From NCBI RefSeq assembly GCF_001413955.1, contig NZ_LCTZ01000002.1, positions 1,722,501 to 1,786,500 on the forward strand: a stretch of 64,000 bases of DNA, read 5' to 3'. The position numbers and the translations under genes are program-made. The number at the start of each line of letters is the position of its first letter. Position 1 is the stretch's first letter. Below the pieces are notes generated by a model that saw only the letters and a program-made list of their open reading frames with translations, made no database searches and had not been told where the DNA came from. Source of the DNA: Flagellimonas eckloniae. GTDB taxonomy: Bacteria > Bacteroidota > Bacteroidia > Flavobacteriales > Flavobacteriaceae. Of this stretch, positions 8,606 through 16,684 are shown one piece after another.

Positions 8606-10108
8606 ATGAATAAGAAGGTAATCTTAATGATCTTAGATGGCTGGGGAAAATCTCCAGACCCAAAAGTTTCAGCAATAGCGCAAGCAAACACTCCGTTTAT
8701 TGATTCACTCTATAACGACTATCCCAACTCAAACCTGCTTACAGACGGAATGAACGTTGGTCTCCCCGAAGGTCAAATGGGAAATAGTGAAGTAGGTCAT
8801 ATGAATTTGGGTGCAGGCAGAATAGTTTATCAAGATTTGGCTAAAATCAATAAAGCGGTAAAAGAAGATACCCTTAAAGACGAATCCGTTCTCAAAAATG
8901 CTTTTGAATACGCCAAAACCAATAATAAGCCTGTTCATTTTTTAGGCTTGGTAAGCAATGGGGGGGTCCATAGTCATATAAATCATTTAAAAGCCCTAAT
9001 TGAGGCGAGTGACAAAAATGGAGTGAAAACATCTTATATCCATGCCTTTACTGATGGTAGGGATGTTGATCCAAAAAGCGGAAAAGGTTTTTTAGAAGAC
9101 TTGACCAATTTTTGCTCGGATAAAAATGCCAAACTCGCCACCGTAGTTGGAAGATATTACGCCATGGATCGTGATAAACGATGGGAAAGGGTAAAGAAAG
9201 CATATGATGTGATGGTAAATGGCAAGGGAGAGGCTTTTGAAAATATTTCGGAGGCTATTCAAAAAAACTATGATGCCGGAATAACAGATGAGTTTATTGA
9301 ACCTTTGGTTTTAGAACCCAAAGGAACCATAAAAGAAGGGGATGTTATCGTTTTCTTCAACTTTAGAACGGATAGAGGCAGAGAATTGACCCAGGTTCTT
9401 AGCCAAGAAGATTTTCCAGAACTTGACATGGCAAAATTGGAATTGTACTATGTTACCTTGACCAATTATGACGATTCCTTTAAAGGCACGAAGGTTGTGT
9501 ATGATAAGGAAAATATTAAAGATACATTGGGAGAAGTATTGGCCAATCAAGGAAAAAAGCAAATCCGTATTGCTGAAACAGAGAAATATCCGCACGTTAC
9601 TTTCTTCTTCAACGGAGGAAGAGAAGAACCGTTTGAAGGGGAAAAACGAATTTTATGTCCCTCACCAAAGGTGGCAACCTACGATTTGAAACCAGAAATG
9701 AGTGCTTATGAAATTAGGGACGCCATTATCCCTGAGTTGCAAAAAGGAGAGGCAAGTTTTGTGTGCCTAAACTTTGCAAATCCAGATATGGTTGGACATA
9801 CCGGAATTATGGAAGCTGCAATAAAAGCCTGCGAAACCGTAGATGAATGTGCAAAAGATGTCATTACCACTGCTTTGGAAAATGGATACTCTACTATCGT
9901 TATAGCGGATCATGGCAACTGCGATACCATGGTTAATCCAGATGGTAGTCCAAACACAGCGCATACCACTAATCCCGTACCTTTAATTTTAGTGGATGAA
10001 ACCATTTCAGAAATCAAAGATGGCGTCCTTGGAGATATAGCTCCAACAATTTTAAAGTTAATTGGGGTTGAAAAACCTTCATTAATGACTCAGGAATCGT
10101 TGGTTTAG
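8606..10108 (+). CDS. gpmI: 2,3-bisphosphoglycerate-independent phosphoglycerate mutase
   Basis: Encodes 500 residues, close to the usual 510. It interconverts 3-phosphoglycerate and 2-phosphoglycerate in glycolysis in the cytosol. Metal-site motif LMILDGWG (D11), phosphoserine motif MGNSEVGHMNLG (S61) and the C-terminal metal motif IADHGNCD are all intact, followed by the typical HTTNPVPLIL. It is transcribed alone from a TATTTTTG element just upstream; map follows after 49 bp with its own promoter. Confidence 0.97.
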   Translation: MNKKVILMILDGWGKSPDPKVSAIAQANTPFIDSLYNDYPNSNLLTDGMNVGLPEGQMGNSEVGHMNLGAGRIVYQDLAKINKAVKEDTLKDESVLKNAFEYAKTNNKPVHFLGLVSNGGVHSHINHLKALIEASDKNGVKTSYIHAFTDGRDVDPKSGKGFLEDLTNFCSDKNAKLATVVGRYYAMDRDKRWERVKKAYDVMVNGKGEAFENISEAIQKNYDAGITDEFIEPLVLEPKGTIKEGDVIVFFNFRTDRGRELTQVLSQEDFPELDMAKLELYYVTLTNYDDSFKGTKVVYDKENIKDTLGEVLANQGKKQIRIAETEKYPHVTFFFNGGREEPFEGEKRILCPSPKVATYDLKPEMSAYEIRDAIIPELQKGEASFVCLNFANPDMVGHTGIMEAAIKACETVDECAKDVITTALENGYSTIVIADHGNCDTMVNPDGSPNTAHTTNPVPLILVDETISEIKDGVLGDIAPTILKLIGVEKPSLMTQESLV

Positions 10109-10144
10109 AGTTAATCTGGCAATCATGATTAATTGATTTCCGCT

Positions 10145-10152
10145 TATCTTTG
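10145..10152 (+). promoter_or_regulatory. map -7 element TATCTTTG, close enough for a leaderless mRNA
   Basis: TATCTTTG ends only 5 bases before the map ATG at 10158. Transcription in Bacteroidota begins about 4-7 bases after this element, so the message would start at or next to the ATG. Confidence 0.6.
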
Positions 10153-10157
10153 CGCAC

Positions 10158-10976
10158 ATGATAAAGATTAAGACTGCAGAGGAAATTGAGTTAATGCGTG
10201 AAAGCGCATTGGTGGTATCCAAAACTTTGGGAATGTTGGCATCAGAAATCAAACCTGGAGCTAATCCATTGCAACTGGATAAACTAGCTGAAGACTTTAT
10301 TCGAGAACAAGGAGCAGAACCTGGTTTTCTGGGTATGTACGACTTTCCCAACACCCTAAACTGGAGTCCAAATACGCAAGTTGTTCATGGTATTCCAAAC
10401 AATGAACTTCTTAAAGAAGGTGATATTATCTCTGTTGATTGTGGAGCAGTGAAAAATGGTTTTTACGGTGATCATGCTTATACTTTTGAAGTAGGTGAGG
10501 TTGCAGAAGACACCAAAAAATTACTCAGGGTCACAAAGGAATCCTTATATATGGGAATCCGTGAATTTAAGCTAGGAAATCGTGTTGGCGATGTAGGCTA
10601 TGCCATTCAAAACCATTGTGAGAGTCATGGCTATGGAATTGTTCGCGAGTTGGTAGGTCATGGACTTGGAACCGAACTTCACGAAGACCCACAAATGCCC
10701 AACTATGGAAAAAGAGGACGGGGCAAGAAATTTGTAGATGGAATGGTGGTTGCCATTGAACCCATGGTAAATATGGGAACTCGGAGAATAAAACAACTAA
10801 AGGATGGCTGGACCATTTTAACCGCTGATGGAAAGCCTAGTGCCCATTTTGAACACGATGTTGCTTTAATCGATGGAAAACCCGAACTGCTCTCCACCTT
10901 TCAATATATTTATGATGCCTTGGGCGTAACTACTGATGAGGAAGAAGAATTCCGAAGTAAAAAACTACAACTTTAG
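10158..10976 (+). CDS. map: Type I methionine aminopeptidase
   Basis: Encodes 272 residues. It removes the initiator methionine from nascent proteins. The five metal ligands of the pita-bread fold are present: D94 in ISVDCGA, D105 in YGDHAYTF, H168 in VGHGLG, E201 in AIEPMV and E232 in FEHDVAL, plus H78 in VVHGIP. It has a short C-terminal tail and no N-terminal zinc-finger extension, so it is a type I enzyme. The promoter element sits almost on the start codon. Confidence 0.97.
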   Translation: MIKIKTAEEIELMRESALVVSKTLGMLASEIKPGANPLQLDKLAEDFIREQGAEPGFLGMYDFPNTLNWSPNTQVVHGIPNNELLKEGDIISVDCGAVKNGFYGDHAYTFEVGEVAEDTKKLLRVTKESLYMGIREFKLGNRVGDVGYAIQNHCESHGYGIVRELVGHGLGTELHEDPQMPNYGKRGRGKKFVDGMVVAIEPMVNMGTRRIKQLKDGWTILTADGKPSAHFEHDVALIDGKPELLSTFQYIYDALGVTTDEEEEFRSKKLQL

Positions 10977-11006
10977 ATTTGGTTCCACTTCTTATGGAAC
11001 AACAGA

Positions 11007-11771
11007 ATGAAACGGCTCTTTAAATTTTTCTTGAATCTTATCCCAAGACCACTTCTTATAAAATTAAGTTATTGGGTAAGACCTTTGGTTGCCTTTTCAC
11101 TAAAAGGAAAAAACTATACTGATCCCATTGACGGAAAAAGTTTTAGAACTTTTTTACCTTATGGCTATGAAAATCCCAGGGAGAATGTGCTCTCCCCCTC
11201 TACCCTATCCCTGGAAAGACATAGATTGTTATGGCTATATCTAAAAAATAAAACCGATTTTTTCACCAAAGACCAAAAAGTACTTCATTTTGCCCCGGAA
11301 CAGGCCTTTCACAAACGTTTTAAACAGTTTGACAATATTGACTATACCACTACCGATTTAAACTCTCCCCTGGCCGAAGTAAAAGCGGACATCTGCAATC
11401 TTCCATTTAGTGATGATTCATTTGACGTTATTCTTTGTAATCATGTTTTGGAACACATTCCTGATGACACCAAAGCGATGCAAGAGTTGTTTCGTATTCT
11501 AAAGCCAGGAGGTTGGGGCATTTTTCAAATTCCGCAGGATTTAAAAAGAGAAGAAACATTTGAAGACGATTCAATAACTGATAGAAAGGAAAGAGCCAAG
11601 ATTTTTGGTCAATATGACCATGTACGTATCTATGGCAGGGATTACTTTGACAAATTAAGAAGCATTGGCTTTACCGTTGAAGAAGTGGATTACACTCAAA
11701 AATTGTCCGAAAAAGAGGTTGAACAATATAGATTGTCAAAAGGCGAAATCATTCCCTTTGTTAGGAAATGA
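11007..11771 (+). CDS. Class I SAM-dependent methyltransferase
   Basis: Encodes 254 residues, 30 bp after map. Motif I is atypical (VLHFAPEQAF instead of a glycine-rich loop), but the following elements of the methyltransferase fold are clear: the acidic end of strand 2 in TTTDLNS, ADICNLPFSDDSFDVI for motif II and the post-strand LCNHVLEHIPDD with ELFRILKPGG. The N-terminal 50 residues are basic and hydrophobic, suggesting membrane association. Substrate is unknown. Its 3' end abuts the convergent apbE. Confidence 0.85.
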   Translation: MKRLFKFFLNLIPRPLLIKLSYWVRPLVAFSLKGKNYTDPIDGKSFRTFLPYGYENPRENVLSPSTLSLERHRLLWLYLKNKTDFFTKDQKVLHFAPEQAFHKRFKQFDNIDYTTTDLNSPLAEVKADICNLPFSDDSFDVILCNHVLEHIPDDTKAMQELFRILKPGGWGIFQIPQDLKREETFEDDSITDRKERAKIFGQYDHVRIYGRDYFDKLRSIGFTVEEVDYTQKLSEKEVEQYRLSKGEIIPFVRK

Positions 11772-12776
11772 TTATTGCTTTATCAAGCTTTTAAATCCGG
11801 GAGTCATAAATTCTTGCGTTTCTCCTCTTTCATCCAAATAAATGATATACGCTTCCAAATTATCTTGATTAGTCAACAAGTTCTTGGAGTCTTCCAAGTC
11901 CATGGCCATAAAAGCTGTTGCATAGGCATCCGCTTCGGCACAGGAACCTGCAACCACACTAGTTGCTAAAACATTGGAGTTTTTAGTGTATCCAGTTTTA
12001 GGGTTGATGGTATGAACATACTTTTTTCCTGTTTCTGAGTCTATTCTAAACTTCCTATAATTTCCAGAAGATGCCATGGCCTTATTCTCTAGAAAAATTA
12101 TCTGTTTCAGCTGCCGTCCAACCTCAACTTGGGGATCGTCTATCCCCACACTCCATTGTTTACCTGAAATCCTATTTTGGCCCTTGGTTATGACCTCACC
12201 GCCTAATTCAACCAAATAATTTTCCAAACCCTTAGCATCCAATAAAGCTCCTAAACGGTCAATAGTATATCCTTTGGCTACAGCATTAAAATCAAAACGT
12301 AATTCTGAGTGATTTTTAGTTATGGTACCATCATGATTCAATTTTACCTTGTCCCAACCAACATACTTCAATAAACTGTCTACTTTAAGACTATCCAGTT
12401 CTAGCTGTTCTCCTGGGCCAAAACCCCAAGCATTTGCCATGACACCAATAGTAGGGTCAAAATAGCCATTGGAGGCTTCAAATACCAAGCTAGACGTCTT
12501 AAAAACCTCTTGGAACATATGATCCACCCTTATAGTTGAATCACCATTATTAATTTTTGAAATATCTGATGTAGGGATATAAGTTGAAAGTGATTGATTG
12601 ATCACTTGAAAAACAGAATCTATCTCTTGTTGATAATCCAGTTCTACGTCTGAAATGTAGATAATGGAATAGGTAGTGCCCAGTGCATTACCAGCATTGT
12701 GATTTTTTATCAATGTATTGGAATTACATCCAAAAAATAATGCAAGGCCAACTGTAAAAAGTATTCGTTGTATCAT
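11772..12776 (-). CDS. apbE: FAD:protein FMN transferase (NQR maturation lipoprotein)
   Basis: Encodes 334 residues. It has a lipoprotein signal peptide with lipobox FFGC (C17). ApbE motifs are visible: the entry GNALGTTYSIIY, YFDPTIGVMANAWGFGP, LRFDFNAVAKGYTIDRLG, a GNYRKF segment and HTINPKTGY for FAD/Mg binding. ApbE transfers FMN from FAD to a threonine of NqrB and NqrC on the periplasmic side. Its place at the end of the nqr gene run fits this role exactly. It starts right after the small 12777 gene. Confidence 0.95.
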   Translation of the reverse strand: MIQRILFTVGLALFFGCNSNTLIKNHNAGNALGTTYSIIYISDVELDYQQEIDSVFQVINQSLSTYIPTSDISKINNGDSTIRVDHMFQEVFKTSSLVFEASNGYFDPTIGVMANAWGFGPGEQLELDSLKVDSLLKYVGWDKVKLNHDGTITKNHSELRFDFNAVAKGYTIDRLGALLDAKGLENYLVELGGEVITKGQNRISGKQWSVGIDDPQVEVGRQLKQIIFLENKAMASSGNYRKFRIDSETGKKYVHTINPKTGYTKNSNVLATSVVAGSCAEADAYATAFMAMDLEDSKNLLTNQDNLEAYIIYLDERGETQEFMTPGFKSLIKQ

Positions 12777-13142
12777 TTAAATCTCAATTAAACCTTGATA
12801 ATCAACAATGTAATCTTCATTTAAATATACTGGAAGCTCTTGGTTGGATGCGTTGGAAAGTCCCACACCCGCATAATAGGTCTTAGCTTCAAACTTATTT
12901 GCATGATCTTTCATCTTTCCCATTAATTCATTATCAAACATTGTTGTGCTTTTCGGGTATTTTACATTCCTTACCACAATAAAATGTAGAATTTTATCTT
13001 TAAGGCAAACATACTGGGGATTTTTTTTTGGTTTGCTGTTGATGCCCATAAATTCAAAACCATCCTCCTCCAATTGTTTTCCAACAATATTCATGGCTAG
13101 ATTATGAAGTTCTTGTTCCGTAAGTTGTCTTCGTTCTTCCAT
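12777..13142 (-). CDS. Conserved small protein between nqrF and apbE
   Basis: Encodes 121 residues from the ATG at 13142 (MEERRQLTEQEL). An in-frame GTG at 13163 would add seven residues but lies inside a terminator hairpin, so I chose the ATG. The protein has no signal peptide, membrane span or recognised catalytic motif; it is a mixed alpha/beta domain with PQYVCLKDK and YYAGVGLSNA segments. In related genomes, genes in this place are sometimes labelled NqrF-like by position only; there is no FAD or Fe-S motif here. The location suggests a role in NQR assembly or regulation (inference). Confidence 0.8.
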   Translation of the reverse strand: MEERRQLTEQELHNLAMNIVGKQLEEDGFEFMGINSKPKKNPQYVCLKDKILHFIVVRNVKYPKSTTMFDNELMGKMKDHANKFEAKTYYAGVGLSNASNQELPVYLNEDYIVDYQGLIEI

Positions 13143-13169
13143 AAAAAAAACCGACGCTTTCACGTCGGC
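13142..13169 (-). terminator. Terminator/attenuator at the end of the nqr operon
   Basis: On the minus strand CCGACG and CGTCGG pair across a six-base loop and are followed by eight Ts. The ATG of the next gene (13142) begins immediately after the T tract, so downstream expression needs readthrough or the element regulates it. Confidence 0.75.
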
Positions 13170-13182
13170 TAGGTTTAATAAT

Positions 13183-13205
13183 GACCTCTCGACTGCGCTC
13201 GAGGT
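13183..13205. repeat. Short palindromic intergenic element
   Basis: GACCTCTCGA, spacer CTGCG, then CTCGAGGT form an imperfect inverted repeat. Its core TCGACTGCGCTCGA resembles a dispersed palindromic sequence that I recall between genes in many flavobacterial genomes. Only one copy was seen in this window. Confidence 0.5.
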
Positions 13206-13222
13206 AATATATATTCTTAAAG

Positions 13223-14530
13223 CTATCCTCCAAAGTCATCAAACCTGATATTCTCATCTGGAATACCAAAGTCTTCACCCATTTTCTGAACGGCTTTGTT
13301 CATTAATGGCGGACCACAGAAATACAGCTCTATATCTTCAGGAGACTCATGATGATTCAGGTAATTATCTATAACACAGTTATGGATAAATCCAACAAAA
13401 CCATCTCCTTCAGCATCAATATCTTCTTTTACTTTCCAATTGTCTTCTTCCATAGGTTCTGAAAGTGCCATATAGAATTTAAAATTAGGAAAGTCCTTTT
13501 CCAATTTTTTAAAGTGATCAATGTAGAACAACTCCCTTTTAGAGCGACCTCCGTACCAATACGTAACTTTTCTATTGGTTTTTAAGGTTCTGAACAAGTG
13601 ATACAAGTGAGAACGCATTGGAGCCATACCTGCACCACCACCAACGTAAAGCATTTCTGCTTCCGATTCATTAATAAAAAACTCTCCAAATGGTCCTGAA
13701 ATTGTAACAGGATCACCTTCTTTTAATCCGAAAATATATGAAGAGGCAACACCAGGGTTAACATCCATCCATCCATTTTTGGAACGATCCCATGGTGGTG
13801 TCGCAATACGAACATTCAACATGATTTCGCGTCCTTCTGCAGGATATGAAGCCATTGAATAGGCACGTTCAACAGTTTCTGGGTTTTTCATGACCAAGGG
13901 CCACAAGTTGAACTTATCCCACTCTGCTTTAAACTTATCTGGAGTTTCATGTTCTTCAGGATGCGCTGTAATATCAATATCTGAATACTTTACCTCACAG
14001 GGTGGAATCTCAATTTGAATATACCCTCCAGCCTTGTAATTCATATCATCAGGAATCTCAACAACAAATTCCTTGATAAACGAAGCAACATTGTAATTTC
14101 TAACAACTTTTGCCGGCCATTTTTTGATTCCGAAAACCTCCTCAGGAATTGTAATTTCCATGTCTTGCTTCACTTTAACCTGACATGCCAAGCGAGCACC
14201 ATGGGTCAATTCTTTTTTGGAAAAGTGTGGTGTTTCCGTAGGAAGCGCCTCGCCACCTCCAGAGAGTACATGGCATTCACACTGGATACAAGTTCCACCA
14301 CCACCACAAGCGGAAGGTAAAAACACTTTCTGGTTTCCTAAAGTCGATAGTAAAGTACCTCCAGAAGCCACTTCTATTTGTTTTTCACCGTTGATGGTCA
14401 ATGTTACTGGACCTGAAGGTGATAATTTTTCTTTGGTAAACAACAATAGTGCAACCAATAGCAACAACAAAATTAGAAAAGCAACAACTGTAATTAGAAT
14501 AGTACCTCCTGTACTGGTAGCTAAAATCAT
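13223..14530 (-). CDS. nqrF: Na+-translocating NADH:quinone reductase subunit F
   Basis: Encodes 435 residues, slightly longer than the usual 408. It is the NADH-oxidising entry subunit of the sodium pump. There is an N-terminal membrane helix (8-31); a 2Fe-2S ferredoxin domain with C75, C81, C84 and C116 (LPSACGGGGTC and RLACQV); an FAD domain with RAYSMASYP at 222-230; and an NADH site YVGGGAGMAPMRSHL near 295-309, ending YFCGPPLMN. It starts 2 bp after nqrE and is the last gene before the hairpin at 13142. Confidence 0.97.
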   Translation of the reverse strand: MILATSTGGTILITVVAFLILLLLLVALLLFTKEKLSPSGPVTLTINGEKQIEVASGGTLLSTLGNQKVFLPSACGGGGTCIQCECHVLSGGGEALPTETPHFSKKELTHGARLACQVKVKQDMEITIPEEVFGIKKWPAKVVRNYNVASFIKEFVVEIPDDMNYKAGGYIQIEIPPCEVKYSDIDITAHPEEHETPDKFKAEWDKFNLWPLVMKNPETVERAYSMASYPAEGREIMLNVRIATPPWDRSKNGWMDVNPGVASSYIFGLKEGDPVTISGPFGEFFINESEAEMLYVGGGAGMAPMRSHLYHLFRTLKTNRKVTYWYGGRSKRELFYIDHFKKLEKDFPNFKFYMALSEPMEEDNWKVKEDIDAEGDGFVGFIHNCVIDNYLNHHESPEDIELYFCGPPLMNKAVQKMGEDFGIPDENIRFDDFGG

Positions 14531-14532
14531 AT

Positions 14533-15273
14533 TTATTTGTTTATGACTTCGTTATAAGAGACTGCTTTTTCCTCGTCTTCAATCTCTTTTTTAATTTCTT
14601 TTTCTTCAATTTTTTCCGCTGTAATTGGTTCTGTTCCTTCAGGTGGTTCATTATCACCTGTTAGCATTCCACCAAAACTTTGGAACCCAATTCCCATCAA
14701 ACCTGTAATGATAAAGGTTATACCTAATCCACGAAGTGGAGCCGGTACATTTGAATATCTTATTTTTTCCCGAATCGCTGCAATAGCCAAAATAGCCAAG
14801 AACCATCCAATACCAGAGCTAACTCCATAATTGAATGCCAATCCCAAACTTGGAATCTCTCTTGCCTGCATAAACAGGGAACCTCCTAAAATAGCACAGT
14901 TTACCGCAATTAAAGGCAAGAAAATACCTAAAGAGTTGTATAGTGAGGGAGAGAATTTTTCCACCACAATCTCCACTAATTGTACCATTGTTGCAATGGT
15001 AGCAATAAACAAAATAAATGATAGGAAGCTAAGGTTGTAATCGGCATACTCTGGACCTAACCACACCAACGCACCATCTCTTAGCAAGTATTGATCTAAC
15101 AACCAGTTTAAAGGTACCGTAACGGCTAAAACGAATATAACGGCAGCTCCTAATCCTACAGCTGTTGCTACTTTCTTTGATACGGCTAAATAGGAACACA
15201 TTCCCAAAAAGACCGCAAATACCATATTATCTATGAAGATGGACTTAAAAAACAGTTCTAAATGTTCTAACAT
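14533..15273 (-). CDS. nqrE: Na+-translocating NADH:quinone reductase subunit E
   Basis: Encodes 246 residues with six membrane helices. The conserved core runs from residue 1 to about 203: FFKSIFIDNMVFAVFLGMCS at the start and AVNCAILGGSLF in the middle. Cysteines in GMCS and NCAI correspond to the intramembrane Fe-S site shared with NqrD. After the core the protein carries an unusual tail of about 40 residues, mostly Glu, Lys and Ile (AEKIEEKEIKKEIEDEEK), where the family usually stops at about 200. The gap to nqrD is 10 bp. Confidence 0.96.
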   Translation of the reverse strand: MLEHLELFFKSIFIDNMVFAVFLGMCSYLAVSKKVATAVGLGAAVIFVLAVTVPLNWLLDQYLLRDGALVWLGPEYADYNLSFLSFILFIATIATMVQLVEIVVEKFSPSLYNSLGIFLPLIAVNCAILGGSLFMQAREIPSLGLAFNYGVSSGIGWFLAILAIAAIREKIRYSNVPAPLRGLGITFIITGLMGIGFQSFGGMLTGDNEPPEGTEPITAEKIEEKEIKKEIEDEEKAVSYNEVINK

Positions 15274-15283
15274 ATTCTCTTAT

Positions 15284-15931
15284 TTATGCTTCTTCTATTA
15301 ATGCTTTATTTCTTGAACGCTGCACCCAAATAATGATTCCAACAACTATCAATGCTGCTGGTGGTATAATCATAAATCCGTTGTTCTCATATCCTGTTGC
15401 ATATAGCCCAGTCTTCGCTATTGGATCTCCCAATACAGGAATTCCAAATAAGGTCCCTGAACCAAAAAGTTCACGGAAAAATCCAACAATAATCAATATT
15501 ACTCCATAGCCAAGTGCATTACCAATACCATCTAAAAAGGATTTCCATGGACCATTGCCCAAAGCAAAGGCCTCAAAACGCCCCATGATAATACAGTTGG
15601 TAATAATCAACCCAACAAAAACGGAAAGGGTTTTACTCAACTCATACGCAAATGCCTTTAAAACCTGGTCTACAATGATCACCAAGGTTGCCACAACGAT
15701 AAGTTGAACGATAATCCTGATTTTTGAAGGAATCACGTTACGCATCAACGAAATGACCACGTTACCTACTCCCAGTACAAAAATCACCGAGATTGCCATT
15801 ACCAAAGAGGCTTTAAGTTCCGCTGTAATTGCCAATGCTGAACAGATTCCCAAAACCTGAATGGTTATTGGGTTGTTATCCGCTAATGGGTCTAAAATTA
15901 GATTTGCATCTTTTTTTGAAAGCAATGCCAT
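15284..15931 (-). CDS. nqrD: Na+-translocating NADH:quinone reductase subunit D
   Basis: Encodes 215 residues, normal for the family. Six membrane helices are seen. The pair of cysteines in QVLGICSALA (near 29) and TNCIIMGR (near 112) matches the ligands of the intramembrane iron-sulfur centre formed with NqrE. It carries electrons between NqrF and the flavin of NqrC. One base separates it from nqrC. Confidence 0.96.
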   Translation of the reverse strand: MALLSKKDANLILDPLADNNPITIQVLGICSALAITAELKASLVMAISVIFVLGVGNVVISLMRNVIPSKIRIIVQLIVVATLVIIVDQVLKAFAYELSKTLSVFVGLIITNCIIMGRFEAFALGNGPWKSFLDGIGNALGYGVILIIVGFFRELFGSGTLFGIPVLGDPIAKTGLYATGYENNGFMIIPPAALIVVGIIIWVQRSRNKALIEEA

Positions 15932-15932
15932 A

Positions 15933-16682
15933 TTAATTCGTTCTAATAGTTTCTAAGTAAGGTTTGTAAACCTTTAAGGTTTCTTTTATCATCGCTGAAA
16001 CTCCATTTCCAGTGATCGTTGCACCTGCAAGTGCATCCACTTCATTATCCTCTTTATCGTTGTTCAATGGATCATTGTTTCCTTTTGCTACACTTACGCC
16101 CGCATAACTTTTACCTTCCAACAAAGATTCACCTATAAAATCATCCATGAAAAAGCGCATTTTTATATTTGCGCCAAGACCGGGAGTTTCCGCTTTATGA
16201 TCGAAATAAACTCCCTGAACGATCATATTGTCATCAACCGAAATAAAACCCCAAATAGCATCCCATAGCCCTTTACCATACATTGGCAGGATATATGATT
16301 TTTTACCATCCTTCTCACCAATAAAAATGGGCAACCGTGCTTCACCTCCACTTTTAAAGGCAGCAAGCTGTTTCTTCATATCAATCAAAAAGGCTTGATC
16401 ATCTTTTTGAACCTCACCATCCACAAAAACATATTGTTCTTTAATGTATTTTGAAAACTCACCCTCAACCACATCTGTAGGAATAAAATTTACCCCACTA
16501 TCTTCAGTATTCTCATTTACACCCATGGCGTAAAGGATATTCTGTTGTTTTTCAAAACGTTCATTTTCCTTGATTCTGTCATTTAGGCCAGATGCCAAAA
16601 AAGCAAGGACAGAACCTACAATTACAACCATTATGATTGCAAAGATTACGGTATATGAGTTTTTATCTGTGTTAATTCCCAT
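15933..16682 (-). CDS. nqrC: Na+-translocating NADH:quinone reductase subunit C
   Basis: Encodes 249 residues. One N-terminal membrane helix (11-31) is followed by a periplasmic FMN-binding domain. The flavinylation motif DALAGATIT places the covalent FMN on T222, the target of ApbE, whose gene lies in the same run. LPMYGKGLWDAIWGF and AETPGLG are conserved family segments. Length is normal. It lies 2 bp after nqrB. Confidence 0.97.
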   Translation of the reverse strand: MGINTDKNSYTVIFAIIMVVIVGSVLAFLASGLNDRIKENERFEKQQNILYAMGVNENTEDSGVNFIPTDVVEGEFSKYIKEQYVFVDGEVQKDDQAFLIDMKKQLAAFKSGGEARLPIFIGEKDGKKSYILPMYGKGLWDAIWGFISVDDNMIVQGVYFDHKAETPGLGANIKMRFFMDDFIGESLLEGKSYAGVSVAKGNNDPLNNDKEDNEVDALAGATITGNGVSAMIKETLKVYKPYLETIRTN

Positions 16683-16684
16683 TA

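Noticed and set aside
12777..13163. GTG at 13163 as start of the gene after nqrF
   Set aside because: It lies within a terminator hairpin stem and adds only seven residues; the ATG at 13142 is favoured.
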